Origin: JBBDWZ01 sp050732575
Lineage (GTDB): Bacteria; Gemmatimonadota; Gemmatimonadetes; Longimicrobiales; RSA9
Length of the DNA stretch: 6,187 nt
Direction of reading: 5' to 3'
NCBI GenBank assembly: GCA_050732575.1
Contig: JBOHRF010000312.1
Location: 1 to 6,187, forward strand
A program made the translations under genes and the position numbers. A model generated the notes under the pieces. It was not told the DNA's origin and did not search any database. It saw nothing but the letters and a program-made list of their open reading frames with translations. Shown here in pieces: positions 1-6,187 of this stretch. How positions within the stretch are numbered: the stretch's first letter is position 1; each line of letters starts with the position of its first letter.

Positions 1-1723
1 CAAAGGGCTCCCTTACCAGCGGATCCAGATCCTCCTCAGTGGGCTGCGGAGCCATGGCCGGCGCCCGGTCGAATTTGGTGCCGGGGCTTGCAACGAGCGG
101 CTCGGGAATCGGCGGCGTGGTGGAGATCGGTTCGACGAACGGAGCAGCAGGTGCTGGCGGTTCGATCGGCGCCGGTGCCGGCCGGCTGGTCAGGGGTTCG
201 AGCGGTGGTTGCGTGAATTCCAAATCCGTTGGCCGTACCCAGTCCTGCGCATCAATGGTTTCCTCTGCCCGTTCGCCAGGTACCGTCGGGTCGGACCCAT
301 ACTCGATTTCAGCCGAACTCTCCCACTCGGGCACTTCCGTCCACGAATCCGGCTCGGCTGGCACCGGTGTTGGCGGTGTAGCTGGCAAGGGCGGCGGCGG
401 ACTGGACATCGAGGCGAAAGCCGCGTCCAGGTCGATGGGCTGGAGTGGTTCGGTCGTTTCAAACTCGGGCAGATCCGTCAATGTGGGACGCAGCCCAGGG
501 ACGATCTTGTCGAAATCGAGGCGCGGCAGTGGGTCGTCGGTCTCGTCCTGGCCCATGGTCGATCCGGTTTCGCCAAAGCTCAGGAATGGCAGCGGCTGAG
601 ATTGGTCCAGATCGAACGCTTCGACCAGGGGCGGCAGGTCCAGCGTGAAGCCTACGCCGGGTTCCGGCAGTAAATCATCCATCAGCGGCAGATCATCCGC
701 ATCCTCCGGGAAATCCTGATCGTCTTTTCCGGGGTCCACGGTGTCCTGCGGTGTGGAGGCGATCGGTGCCTCGATGCGCTGGGCTGGCGGCTCGGCCGCA
801 TGCGAGTTCTCGACTGGTGCCTCGACGCCAGGATCGAGCGCACGGTCCAGAGCCAGGTTCGCCAGCTGCTCGTCAAAACCCAGTTCCGCGTCCTCGGCCT
901 CACCCAGAAACGACTGCTCTATTTCCGGTTCTACCGGTGCGGGTGGCGGCGTCGGCATTGCGGGAGGTGGGGGCGCATAGCCCGGACCCGCACCCGCCTC
1001 GAAATCAAAATCGGAGAAACCGGGCAGATCGTTCGACCGTCTCGGAGCGGGTGGGAGTGGCGCTGCTGGCGGCGGCGGCGCGACCCGGGCAGCACGAGGC
1101 TCGACTTTGTCCCCCAGGAACGCGTCGGGAGCGAGCTTCTGAATTTCGGCCTTGAGTGCGTCCGCGGCCGCCTGCTCCCCCGCATCGAGGCGCAAGGCAT
1201 GCGCCCGCTTCAGGGCAATGACCGCGGGTCCCAGACGATTGTGAGCGAGCAATTGGCGGCCCAGCAACTCGCGAATCTCCGCGTCATCATAGACCGTGGC
1301 AAAATCCTCGAGCGCGGTGAATGCGTCATCCAGGGCGCCGTTCTTGAGTTGTCGCTCAGCGTATTCGAGGTACCAGCGGCGAGCATCCAGGAGGAAACCT
1401 TGAGCGGCACTGAATTGGCCCAGCTTGCGCAGCAATTCCAGCCGGTTCGGCACATAGCGAAGCGCCTTGTTGCACAGGGCGATCGCGTTGTTGTACAAAC
1501 CGGCTTCTGCGTAATGGTCGGCGGCCTGTTCGTAGTAGGTAACCGCGTCTAGCGGTCGGCCCATGCGCACGTACAAATCGCCCACCCGGTTGTACAGCGG
1601 AAGCTCGGACTCGGCGTTATCCGTGATCCGCAGCACCTCTATGTACGCCTGGATCGCCGACTCCCACTGCTCCGATTGCTCGAACTTGCGAGCCTCGTCC
1701 TTCAGCTTGGCAACTGCCTTCAT
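1..1723 (-). CDS. TPR-repeat protein with long acidic, proline-rich disordered tail (3' end cut by window edge)
   Basis: The reading frame begins at ATG 1723..1721 and stays open for 574 codons to the left edge, so the C-terminus is missing. Residues 1-200 are helical and TPR-like: a first pair around 5-35 (KLKDEARKFEQ, WESAIQAYIEVL), a second around 41-75 (LYNRVGDLYVRMGRPLDAVTYYEQA), then 76-125 (LYNNAIALCNKALRYVP) and more degenerate helices to about 197. From about 207 onward the chain is low-complexity, rich in Pro, Ala, Asp and Glu. Residues 231-574 hold roughly 73 acidic against 12 basic residues, with proline runs near 216-226, 251-263 and 442-453. No signal peptide or membrane segment is visible, so it is probably cytoplasmic. 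The start codon overlaps the stop of the formimidoyltransferase gene as ATGA, implying translational coupling. TPR domains usually bind proteins, so a scaffold role is plausible, but I do not recognise a specific function and see no catalytic domain in the visible part. Confidence 0.85.
   Translation of the reverse strand, partial: MKAVAKLKDEARKFEQSEQWESAIQAYIEVLRITDNAESELPLYNRVGDLYVRMGRPLDAVTYYEQAADHYAEAGLYNNAIALCNKALRYVPNRLELLRKLGQFSAAQGFLLDARRWYLEYAERQLKNGALDDAFTALEDFATVYDDAEIRELLGRQLLAHNRLGPAVIALKRAHALRLDAGEQAAADALKAEIQKLAPDAFLGDKVEPRAARVAPPPPAAPLPPAPRRSNDLPGFSDFDFEAGAGPGYAPPPPAMPTPPPAPVEPEIEQSFLGEAEDAELGFDEQLANLALDRALDPGVEAPVENSHAAEPPAQRIEAPIASTPQDTVDPGKDDQDFPEDADDLPLMDDLLPEPGVGFTLDLPPLVEAFDLDQSQPLPFLSFGETGSTMGQDETDDPLPRLDFDKIVPGLRPTLTDLPEFETTEPLQPIDLDAAFASMSSPPPPLPATPPTPVPAEPDSWTEVPEWESSAEIEYGSDPTVPGERAEETIDAQDWVRPTDLEFTQPPLEPLTSRPAPAPIEPPAPAAPFVEPISTTPPIPEPLVASPGTKFDRAPAMAPQPTEEDLDPLVREPF
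1720..1723 (-). other. ATGA start-stop overlap (translational coupling site)
   Basis: The TGA stop of the formimidoyltransferase gene (1722..1720) shares bases with the ATG of the TPR gene (1723..1721). No strong Shine-Dalgarno lies upstream: the nearest purine stretch is AAGAACGA directly before the ATG. Re-initiation by ribosomes ending the upstream gene is therefore the likely route of translation. Confidence 0.75.
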
Positions 1724-2667
1724 TCGTTCTTAATCGAAGGGTGATCCACCGAGTGAGCGAGGTAGTCGGCCAACTGCCGCGACAACAAACGCACTCCAGT
1801 TCCCGGTCGCAGCTTCATGCGCCGTTCGGCGACGGATACCACGAGTTGGTCCGGCATCAGGCCAATGATTTCCGTTTCGGTGACCTGCCCACCGTATCGC
1901 GTCACCAGGACTTCCACCTGATCGAAAACACGCGCTGGCGACGTCACATCGGGGTCCTCGAGATTCATTGAAATCTGGAGCGTTTGGCGGCGCGGCAGCG
2001 CCAACGCGAGAGCGCGCACGCCGATCAAACCACTCTGTTCTTCGCGCAATTCACGCGCAACCTCACGCGCCTGCGTCAACGTCAAACCCGCGATGCAGAC
2101 GTTCCAGGCAAGCAGCACCGCGCGCGCACCCACACATGTCACTCCGGCCCTGGGATGCGCACCCGGGTGTGCCCAGTTGGACGGCATGACATCGGGCAAC
2201 CGATCGGGTGGCCATGCCCGAACCAGTTTCTCAAATCCACCGTGCCTCAGCGCTGCGAGCGGGCGACCGGGTGGATTTGATGCCTGGCCGTAAAAGTAGA
2301 CCGGCACACCGAACTCGTCGACGATGCGCCGGCCGACCCGAAGCGCGACTGCGCGTGCATGCTCGAGTGTAAGACCCACCAGGGGGATGAATGGGAGCAC
2401 GTCGAGCGCGCCAATGCGTGGATGCACACCGTCATGGTTCCGCAAATCGATGTGCTGGAAAGCCACGCGCGCGCCTGCCACGGCCGCATCTTCAATTACA
2501 TCGGGCGGACCCACCATGGTAATGACACTGCGATGGTGATCCGCGTCGGCCGACCAATCGAGGACCGTGGCGCCCGCCTCACGCAGGGCATCCACGATCG
2601 CGCTCACGACGCCTAAGTCACGCCCTTCACTGAAGTTGGGAACGGCCTCCAGCACCTGGGCGGTCAT
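1720..2667 (-). CDS. ftcD: Glutamate formimidoyltransferase (single-domain, histidine degradation)
   Basis: This 315-residue protein matches the formiminotransferase half of FTCD. It transfers the formimino group of N-formimidoyl-L-glutamate to tetrahydrofolate, giving 5-formimidoyl-THF and glutamate, in the cytoplasm. The N-terminal signature VPNFSEGRD is at 9-17, followed by DADHHRSVITMVG at 41-53 and HDGVHPRIGALDVLPF at 78-93. His82 falls at the same number as the catalytic His82 of the mammalian enzyme. Further family motifs are VYFYGQAS at 123-130, GARAVLLAWNV at 180-190, ISMNLEDPDVT at 232-242 and TEIIGLMP at 265-272. The length fits the transferase domains alone. The cyclodeaminase domain of the roughly 540-residue bifunctional enzyme is absent. 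The gene lies 30 nt after hutI and overlaps the next gene by 4 nt. The ATG at 2667 has only a weak GAG upstream but sits exactly where the conserved N-terminus begins. Confidence 0.93.
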   Translation of the reverse strand: MTAQVLEAVPNFSEGRDLGVVSAIVDALREAGATVLDWSADADHHRSVITMVGPPDVIEDAAVAGARVAFQHIDLRNHDGVHPRIGALDVLPFIPLVGLTLEHARAVALRVGRRIVDEFGVPVYFYGQASNPPGRPLAALRHGGFEKLVRAWPPDRLPDVMPSNWAHPGAHPRAGVTCVGARAVLLAWNVCIAGLTLTQAREVARELREEQSGLIGVRALALALPRRQTLQISMNLEDPDVTSPARVFDQVEVLVTRYGGQVTETEIIGLMPDQLVVSVAERRMKLRPGTGVRLLSRQLADYLAHSVDHPSIKNE

Positions 2668-2697
2668 CGGCTCGAAGATAAAGTCTGGGTCAGTGGA

Positions 2698-3921
2698 TTA
2701 CAAGCTGTTAAAGGCCCGCTGACCGCGCACCCAAACCTCTCGAATTGGCGGAATGCCAAAGCGATACGGGATTTCGCGGTAATCGCTCACCGTCCACACC
2801 ACGAGATCCGCCGGCCCACCCGGTACGAGTGTTCCCGACCCGTCGCGCAGACGCAGCGCGAGCGCGCCTCCGCGGGTTGCCGCTACAATCGCTTCCAGGG
2901 GCTCCAGCCTCATCAGCGAGCAGGCCATGGTCATGGCCAGAGGCAGGCTCGGCGAGGGCGCCGAACCAGGGTTGAAGTCAGTGGCCAGCGCTACGGTGGC
3001 CCCGGCATCGATGAGCGCGCGGGCGGGCGCAAAACTGGTTTTGCCCAGAAAGAAAAGTGTCGCCGGAAGCAGCGTTGCTACTGTGTTCGACCGAGCCAGG
3101 GCGGCAATGCCGGCGGCACTGACCGCACCCAGATGATCCGCAGAAGCAGCGCCCAGCTCGACGGCAAGTTCGGCCGCGCCCGAGTCGGCAAACTCATCCG
3201 CGTGCAGCTTGGGCAGCATGCCGTGCGCAATGCCGGCCTCGAGGATGCGTTGCGTTTGTGCGCGTTCAAAAACACCCGGCTCCATGAATACATCGCAAAA
3301 CACGGCCAGGCCGGCTTCCGCCACCGCGGGAATCATCTCTTCCACGATGAGGTCAACGTACCCATCGCGGTTGTGGTGATGCTCCTCGGGGAATTCGTGC
3401 GCACCCAGGAACGTGGGCACGATCCGCAGTGGTACGTGATCGGCCAGTCGCCGGATCACACGGAGCAGCTTGAGCTCATCCACGGTACTCAAGCCATAAC
3501 CGCTCTTGATTTCGATTGTGGTTATGCCCAGTGCAAGCACGTGCCGCAAGCGCGTTATGCTGAGCGCCAAGAGTTCATCCTCGGTGCGCTTACGGACGTC
3601 GCGTACTGAGGCATTGATCCCGCCCCCTGCCCTGGCAATTTCCATGTAGGAAACTCCTCGGCAGCGCAGTTCATATTCAGAAGCGCGCCAGTCGCCGAAC
3701 ACGGCATGCGTGTGGGAGTCGACCAGGCCGGGTGTGATCACACAATCAGTGCAATCCACGAGGTTGGCCTCAGGGAACGCCTGTCGCAATTCGCTTTCCG
3801 TACCGAGCGCGGCGACTTTGCCCTCCACAAGAGCTAGCGCTTCGTTCGACCGGACGACCTGCTCGTTGGGTGCTTCACAGGTTACGATTTGCCGGGCACC
3901 TGTGAATACCGTATCCACCAT
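2698..3921 (-). CDS. hutI: Imidazolonepropionase (4-imidazolone-5-propanoate amidohydrolase)
   Basis: HutI hydrolyses 4-imidazolone-5-propanoate to N-formimidoyl-L-glutamate, the third step of histidine degradation. From ATG 3921 the protein has 407 residues, the usual length for the family. It is an amidohydrolase with a metal-binding barrel. In this numbering the expected metal ligands are His70 and His72 (DSHTHAVF), His240 (KLHADEF) and Asp315 (ATDFNPGS). Their spacing matches Bacillus subtilis HutI (His80, His82, His249, Asp324) almost exactly. The catalytic Glu in HADEF (243) and the His of ADHLGA (263) are also present, as are the family stretches ARAGGGI and EIKSGYGLST. A longer reading from TTG 3930 (410 residues) would overlap the hutH stop by 4 nt. 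I prefer the ATG because AGGAAG at 3937..3932 lies 10 nt before it but only 1 nt before the TTG. It follows hutH directly and precedes the formimidoyltransferase by 30 nt. Confidence 0.95.
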   Translation of the reverse strand: MVDTVFTGARQIVTCEAPNEQVVRSNEALALVEGKVAALGTESELRQAFPEANLVDCTDCVITPGLVDSHTHAVFGDWRASEYELRCRGVSYMEIARAGGGINASVRDVRKRTEDELLALSITRLRHVLALGITTIEIKSGYGLSTVDELKLLRVIRRLADHVPLRIVPTFLGAHEFPEEHHHNRDGYVDLIVEEMIPAVAEAGLAVFCDVFMEPGVFERAQTQRILEAGIAHGMLPKLHADEFADSGAAELAVELGAASADHLGAVSAAGIAALARSNTVATLLPATLFFLGKTSFAPARALIDAGATVALATDFNPGSAPSPSLPLAMTMACSLMRLEPLEAIVAATRGGALALRLRDGSGTLVPGGPADLVVWTVSDYREIPYRFGIPPIREVWVRGQRAFNSL

Positions 3922-3926
3922 CCGGT

Positions 3927-5447
3927 TCAAACTTCCTGATGGATGCGGGAGAATGCGCCGTCGCGCACCAGGGCCTCGAGCGCGGTAATATCGGGATACA
4001 GCACGCGATCTGACTCCAGGGCAGGCACCTGCGCACGGATACGCTGGTGCGCGCGCTCCACGCCCACACCGGCGCGCAACGGTCGCTGAAACTCTAACGC
4101 CTGGGCCGCCGTTAGCAGCTCCAACGCCAACACGCTTTCCAGGAGACGAACCGCCGCGCGTGCTTTCAGTGCGGCACCCATACCCATGGAAACGTGATCT
4201 TCCTTGTTGTTGTCGGTGGGTATCGTATCGGTGCTGGCTGGATGCGCTTTCAGGCGCAGTTCCGCGACCAATGATGCGGCTACGATTTGTGCCATCATGA
4301 GCCCGCAGTTCACGCCCGGTGCGCGCGTCAGAAAAGGCGGTAGACCGGAGAGCGCAGGGTCCACCAGGCGAGCAATGCGCCGCTCGCTAATGGCACCCAG
4401 ATCAGCGCATGCAATGGCCAGCAGGTCTAACGCCTGCGCGACCGGTTGACCGTGGAAGTTGCCGCCGCTCAGGATCAAATCCTCTTCCGGAAAAAGCAGA
4501 GGATTGTCGGTAGCACTGACGGCTTCGATCTCCAGGACGGAGCGCACGTATCCGAGCGCTTGACGCGCCGCGCCGTGAACCTGGGGCATGCAGCGCAGCG
4601 AATACGCGTCCTGCACGCGCGGGTCGTTATGCCGATGGGATTCGCGGATCTCCGACTCCGCCAGCAGCGTGCGCAATCGAGCAGCGCTGGTACCCTGACC
4701 CGCTTGGGGTCGCACGCGCTGCAATTCCGGGTGAAACGCGTCGGGCGTACCGCGCAACCCCTCCAGGCTCATGGCGCCCGCCACTTCGGCGGATTCGACC
4801 GCACGTTCGGCCGCCAGCAATGCCAGCAGACCTACACCGGTCATGGCCTGCGTTCCGTTATTGAGAGCCAATCCTTCTTTGGCTTCCAGAACAACGGGTT
4901 GCAAGTTCGCCCGCTGCAGTGCTTCGCGGGCCGGCGTCGGTCGTCCCTCGAGAAACGCGTCGCCCTCTCCGATCAACAGCAAGGCTATGTGGGAAAGCGG
5001 CGCCAGGTCTCCGGACGCACCCACGCTCCCGTATTCGGGAATGAGTGGATAGACACCGCGGTTGAGCAGCTCGAGCAACAATTCGATGATGGCGGGGCGC
5101 ACACCGGAATGACCAAGGGCCAGCACGTTGGCGCGCAGCAGCATGATGGCGCGCGCTTCCGTTTCCGGAAGAGGCGCGCCCACGCCCGCAGCATGACTGC
5201 GTATCAGATTGACCTGGAGTTCGCGGATTCGATCGGCGGGAATGACCAATTCTGCCAGCGCACCAAAGCCGGTAGTAAGACCGTACACTACGCGACCCTC
5301 ACTCACCACTCGTTCCACCATGGTGCGCGCTGCTTCCACCCGGATACGCGCCTCGGCCGCCAGATGCACGCGCACTTCCGTTGACCGGGCAACCCGCTCA
5401 ACATCTTCCAGGCGCAGCTCCGTGCCGCAGATTGCCAGGTCAGTCAT
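3927..5447 (-). CDS. hutH: Histidine ammonia-lyase (histidase)
   Basis: HutH removes ammonia from L-histidine to give trans-urocanate, the entry step of the Hut pathway. The protein has 506 residues, typical for bacterial histidases. The MIO cofactor triad Ala144-Ser145-Gly146 lies in GSVGASGDLAPLSH. Residues known to act in the Pseudomonas putida enzyme (Tyr53, His83, Asn195, Gln277, Tyr280, Arg283, Glu414) all appear here at a constant offset of +2: Tyr55 in YGLTTGFG, His85 in SHAAGVG, Asn197 in LNNGTQ, Gln279, Tyr282 and Arg285 in VQDAYSLRC, and Glu416 in NNKEDHVS. His85 and Glu416 favour histidase over phenylalanine or tyrosine ammonia-lyase. The gene starts 31 nt after the barrel gene and runs straight into hutI. 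Translation from ATG 5447 has only a modest GGAA at 5461..5458. No urocanase gene follows it, which is unusual for a hut operon. Confidence 0.96.
   Translation of the reverse strand: MTDLAICGTELRLEDVERVARSTEVRVHLAAEARIRVEAARTMVERVVSEGRVVYGLTTGFGALAELVIPADRIRELQVNLIRSHAAGVGAPLPETEARAIMLLRANVLALGHSGVRPAIIELLLELLNRGVYPLIPEYGSVGASGDLAPLSHIALLLIGEGDAFLEGRPTPAREALQRANLQPVVLEAKEGLALNNGTQAMTGVGLLALLAAERAVESAEVAGAMSLEGLRGTPDAFHPELQRVRPQAGQGTSAARLRTLLAESEIRESHRHNDPRVQDAYSLRCMPQVHGAARQALGYVRSVLEIEAVSATDNPLLFPEEDLILSGGNFHGQPVAQALDLLAIACADLGAISERRIARLVDPALSGLPPFLTRAPGVNCGLMMAQIVAASLVAELRLKAHPASTDTIPTDNNKEDHVSMGMGAALKARAAVRLLESVLALELLTAAQALEFQRPLRAGVGVERAHQRIRAQVPALESDRVLYPDITALEALVRDGAFSRIHQEV
3932..3937 (-). 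promoter_or_regulatory. Shine-Dalgarno of hutI inside the hutH 3' end
   Basis: The minus strand reads AGGAAG within the last hutH codons (Gln-Glu-Val-stop). It lies 10 nt before ATG 3921 and only 1 nt before TTG 3930. This spacing decides the start choice for hutI in favour of the ATG. Confidence 0.6.
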
Positions 5448-5472
5448 GCGCCGCGCGTTCCGCTTTCGGCGC
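5448..5472 (-). other. GC-rich inverted repeat abutting the hutH start codon
   Basis: The minus strand carries GCGCCG, a 13-nt spacer and CGGCGC, a perfect 6-bp stem whose 3' arm ends right before the hutH ATG. The spacer can add a small inner GCG-GAA-CGC stem. In mRNA this would hold the only candidate ribosome-binding purines (GGAA) in the loop. There is no U-tract, so it does not look like an intrinsic terminator. In a GC-rich genome a stem of this size may be chance. Confidence 0.35.
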
Positions 5473-5478
5473 TATCCA

Positions 5479-6187
5479 TCAGCGCGGCAATCCGGCGCGC
5501 GTGTTGTCCCGCTGCTGATAGTCGAACTTGATGTCGGAATTGGCGCGCAGCGCAACCCGGAACTGGAAGCTGAAATTGCCATTCTGCGCTTTCACGAAAT
5601 CAAAGTTGGCATCCCAATCGTGCATGGCGCGCGTGAGCGTGAGCACGTGATCCGTGAATTCCGTGGCCGTGAACGAATAGCCGGTGTTCCATGTCACGTT
5701 CCAGTTCTCGGTGGGCTGGAACGTCAGATGCGCGGTAACCATCTGATTCTCCTGGCCACCGATTTGATTCTGGCGCGGGCGGAACAACGTGTAGTTGAAG
5801 GATGCGTTCCACGAGCCGACCGCACCACGCGGCGTTTGCGCAGCTGTGGGCTGGCTGCGTGATCCCAACAAACCGAGATTCGACCCGGGATTCGGTACGA
5901 CCGCTCCCGGTTGCGTCTGTTCCGGCCCGGGTGTAAGCGTCGGGCCCGGGGCGGGTGGCGCTTCCGAACCCCCACCCAACCCGAGCGTGCGGAACAGCCA
6001 TGAGCTGCCGTTCAGCGAGAACGACGCACTGACCGCGCTCAGATGAGGAGCGAACTTGCGATCGGGACGAGTCTCGGGCGGCGCTCCTTCCGGAAGCGGA
6101 AGAGCCCGGAACAGGTCGTGTGTGACACTGAGCTGCAGACCGCGCAACAAATCGGAGTTGATGCTGTTCGAGATTTGCGTGGTCTGT
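5479..6187 (-). CDS. LptD-like outer-membrane beta-barrel protein, C-terminal fragment (5' end cut by window edge)
   Basis: The frame is open from the right edge to TGA at 5481..5479, giving 235 residues of a C-terminus. A TTG at 6150 is only an internal codon, because the frame continues upstream as ISNSINSDLLRGLQLSVTHDLF. The fragment shows alternating polar/hydrophobic strands typical of barrels: SAVSASFSLNG, WNASFNYTLF, MVTAHLTFQP, WNVTWNTGYSF. A final pair, MHDWDANFDF and FSFQFRVALRANSDIKFDYQQRD, resembles the C-terminal pattern of Bacteroidota/Gemmatimonadota LptD, where a Trp-containing strand precedes a last strand ending in a DLKFDY-type motif. LptD inserts lipopolysaccharide into the outer leaflet of the outer membrane. 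A Gly/Pro-rich, strand-free segment of about 55 residues (5815..5979) probably forms a surface or periplasmic loop. The protein ends 10-15 residues after the last strand (NTRAGLPR) rather than in a terminal aromatic residue. Another large outer-membrane barrel family remains possible. Confidence 0.7.
   Translation of the reverse strand, partial: QTTQISNSINSDLLRGLQLSVTHDLFRALPLPEGAPPETRPDRKFAPHLSAVSASFSLNGSSWLFRTLGLGGGSEAPPAPGPTLTPGPEQTQPGAVVPNPGSNLGLLGSRSQPTAAQTPRGAVGSWNASFNYTLFRPRQNQIGGQENQMVTAHLTFQPTENWNVTWNTGYSFTATEFTDHVLTLTRAMHDWDANFDFVKAQNGNFSFQFRVALRANSDIKFDYQQRDNTRAGLPR

Noticed and set aside
190..1455. Minus-strand frames of 73-90 codons at 190-462, 682-903, 931-1200 and 1210-1455
   Set aside because: These are out-of-frame readings of the TPR gene, which is continuously open in a different minus-strand frame from 1723 to the left edge.
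800..1552. 250-codon open frame on the plus strand, with further ones at 39-599 and 209-673
   Set aside because: All lie opposite the TPR gene. Their Arg/Gly/Ser-rich content mirrors the proline- and acid-rich codons of the true frame.
2668..2697. Possible terminator or promoter between hutI and the formimidoyltransferase gene
   Set aside because: The 30-nt gap has no inverted repeat, no T-run and no clear -35/-10 pair, so it reads as an ordinary operon spacer.
4446..5384. 312-codon open frame on the plus strand
   Set aside because: It lies entirely opposite hutH, whose protein has all its catalytic motifs. The predicted product has no recognisable domain and is rich in Arg, Gln and His, as expected of an antisense shadow in GC-rich DNA.
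5209..5862. 217-codon plus-strand frame spanning the hutH/barrel junction
   Set aside because: It runs antisense to two convincing genes and shows no protein-like pattern of its own.
6148..6150. TTG at 6150 as the start of a 223-residue gene
   Set aside because: The frame is open further upstream to the window edge with plausible barrel sequence, so the TTG is an internal leucine codon of a truncated larger gene.
1..6187. CRISPR array, tRNA or rRNA, insertion sequence, integration site
   Set aside because: I saw no regularly spaced direct repeats, cloverleaf or rRNA-like stretches, transposase motifs or terminal inverted repeats. The window is almost fully covered by five protein genes.

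Overview
The window is a densely packed, GC-rich bacterial segment. Five genes all lie on the minus strand, so transcription runs from high to low coordinates. In transcription order they are: the 3' end of an LptD-like outer-membrane beta-barrel gene (cut by the right edge), hutH (histidine ammonia-lyase), hutI (imidazolonepropionase), a single-domain glutamate formimidoyltransferase gene, and the 5' part of a gene for a TPR protein with a long acidic, proline-rich tail (cut by the left edge). Junctions are very tight: 31 nt, about 5 nt (or a 4-nt overlap), 30 nt, and a 4-nt ATGA overlap. No terminator was found between any pair. No stretch of 300 bases lacks a gene, and I see no RNA gene, mobile element, repeat array or CRISPR.

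The three central genes belong to histidine degradation. HutH converts histidine to urocanate. HutI opens the imidazolone ring to give N-formimidoyl-glutamate. The formimidoyltransferase passes the formimino group to tetrahydrofolate and releases glutamate. All three keep the expected catalytic residues. Urocanase (hutU), which acts between HutH and HutI, is absent from the window, as are a formimidoyl-THF cyclodeaminase and any hut regulator. The pathway must be completed from elsewhere in the genome.

The two flanking genes are not recognisable histidine genes. The barrel fragment has an LptD-type C-terminus of the style seen in Bacteroidota and Gemmatimonadota. The TPR protein has an N-terminal helical-repeat domain of about 200 residues followed by more than 370 residues of predicted disorder. 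A didermic, GC-rich organism with this gene style suggests Gemmatimonadota or a relative. This is inferred from protein character, not from a marker gene.

I found no clearly new biological system. The points most worth a second look are the start-stop coupling of the TPR/disordered protein to a folate-dependent catabolic enzyme, the missing hutU, and a GC-rich inverted repeat directly abutting the hutH start codon.
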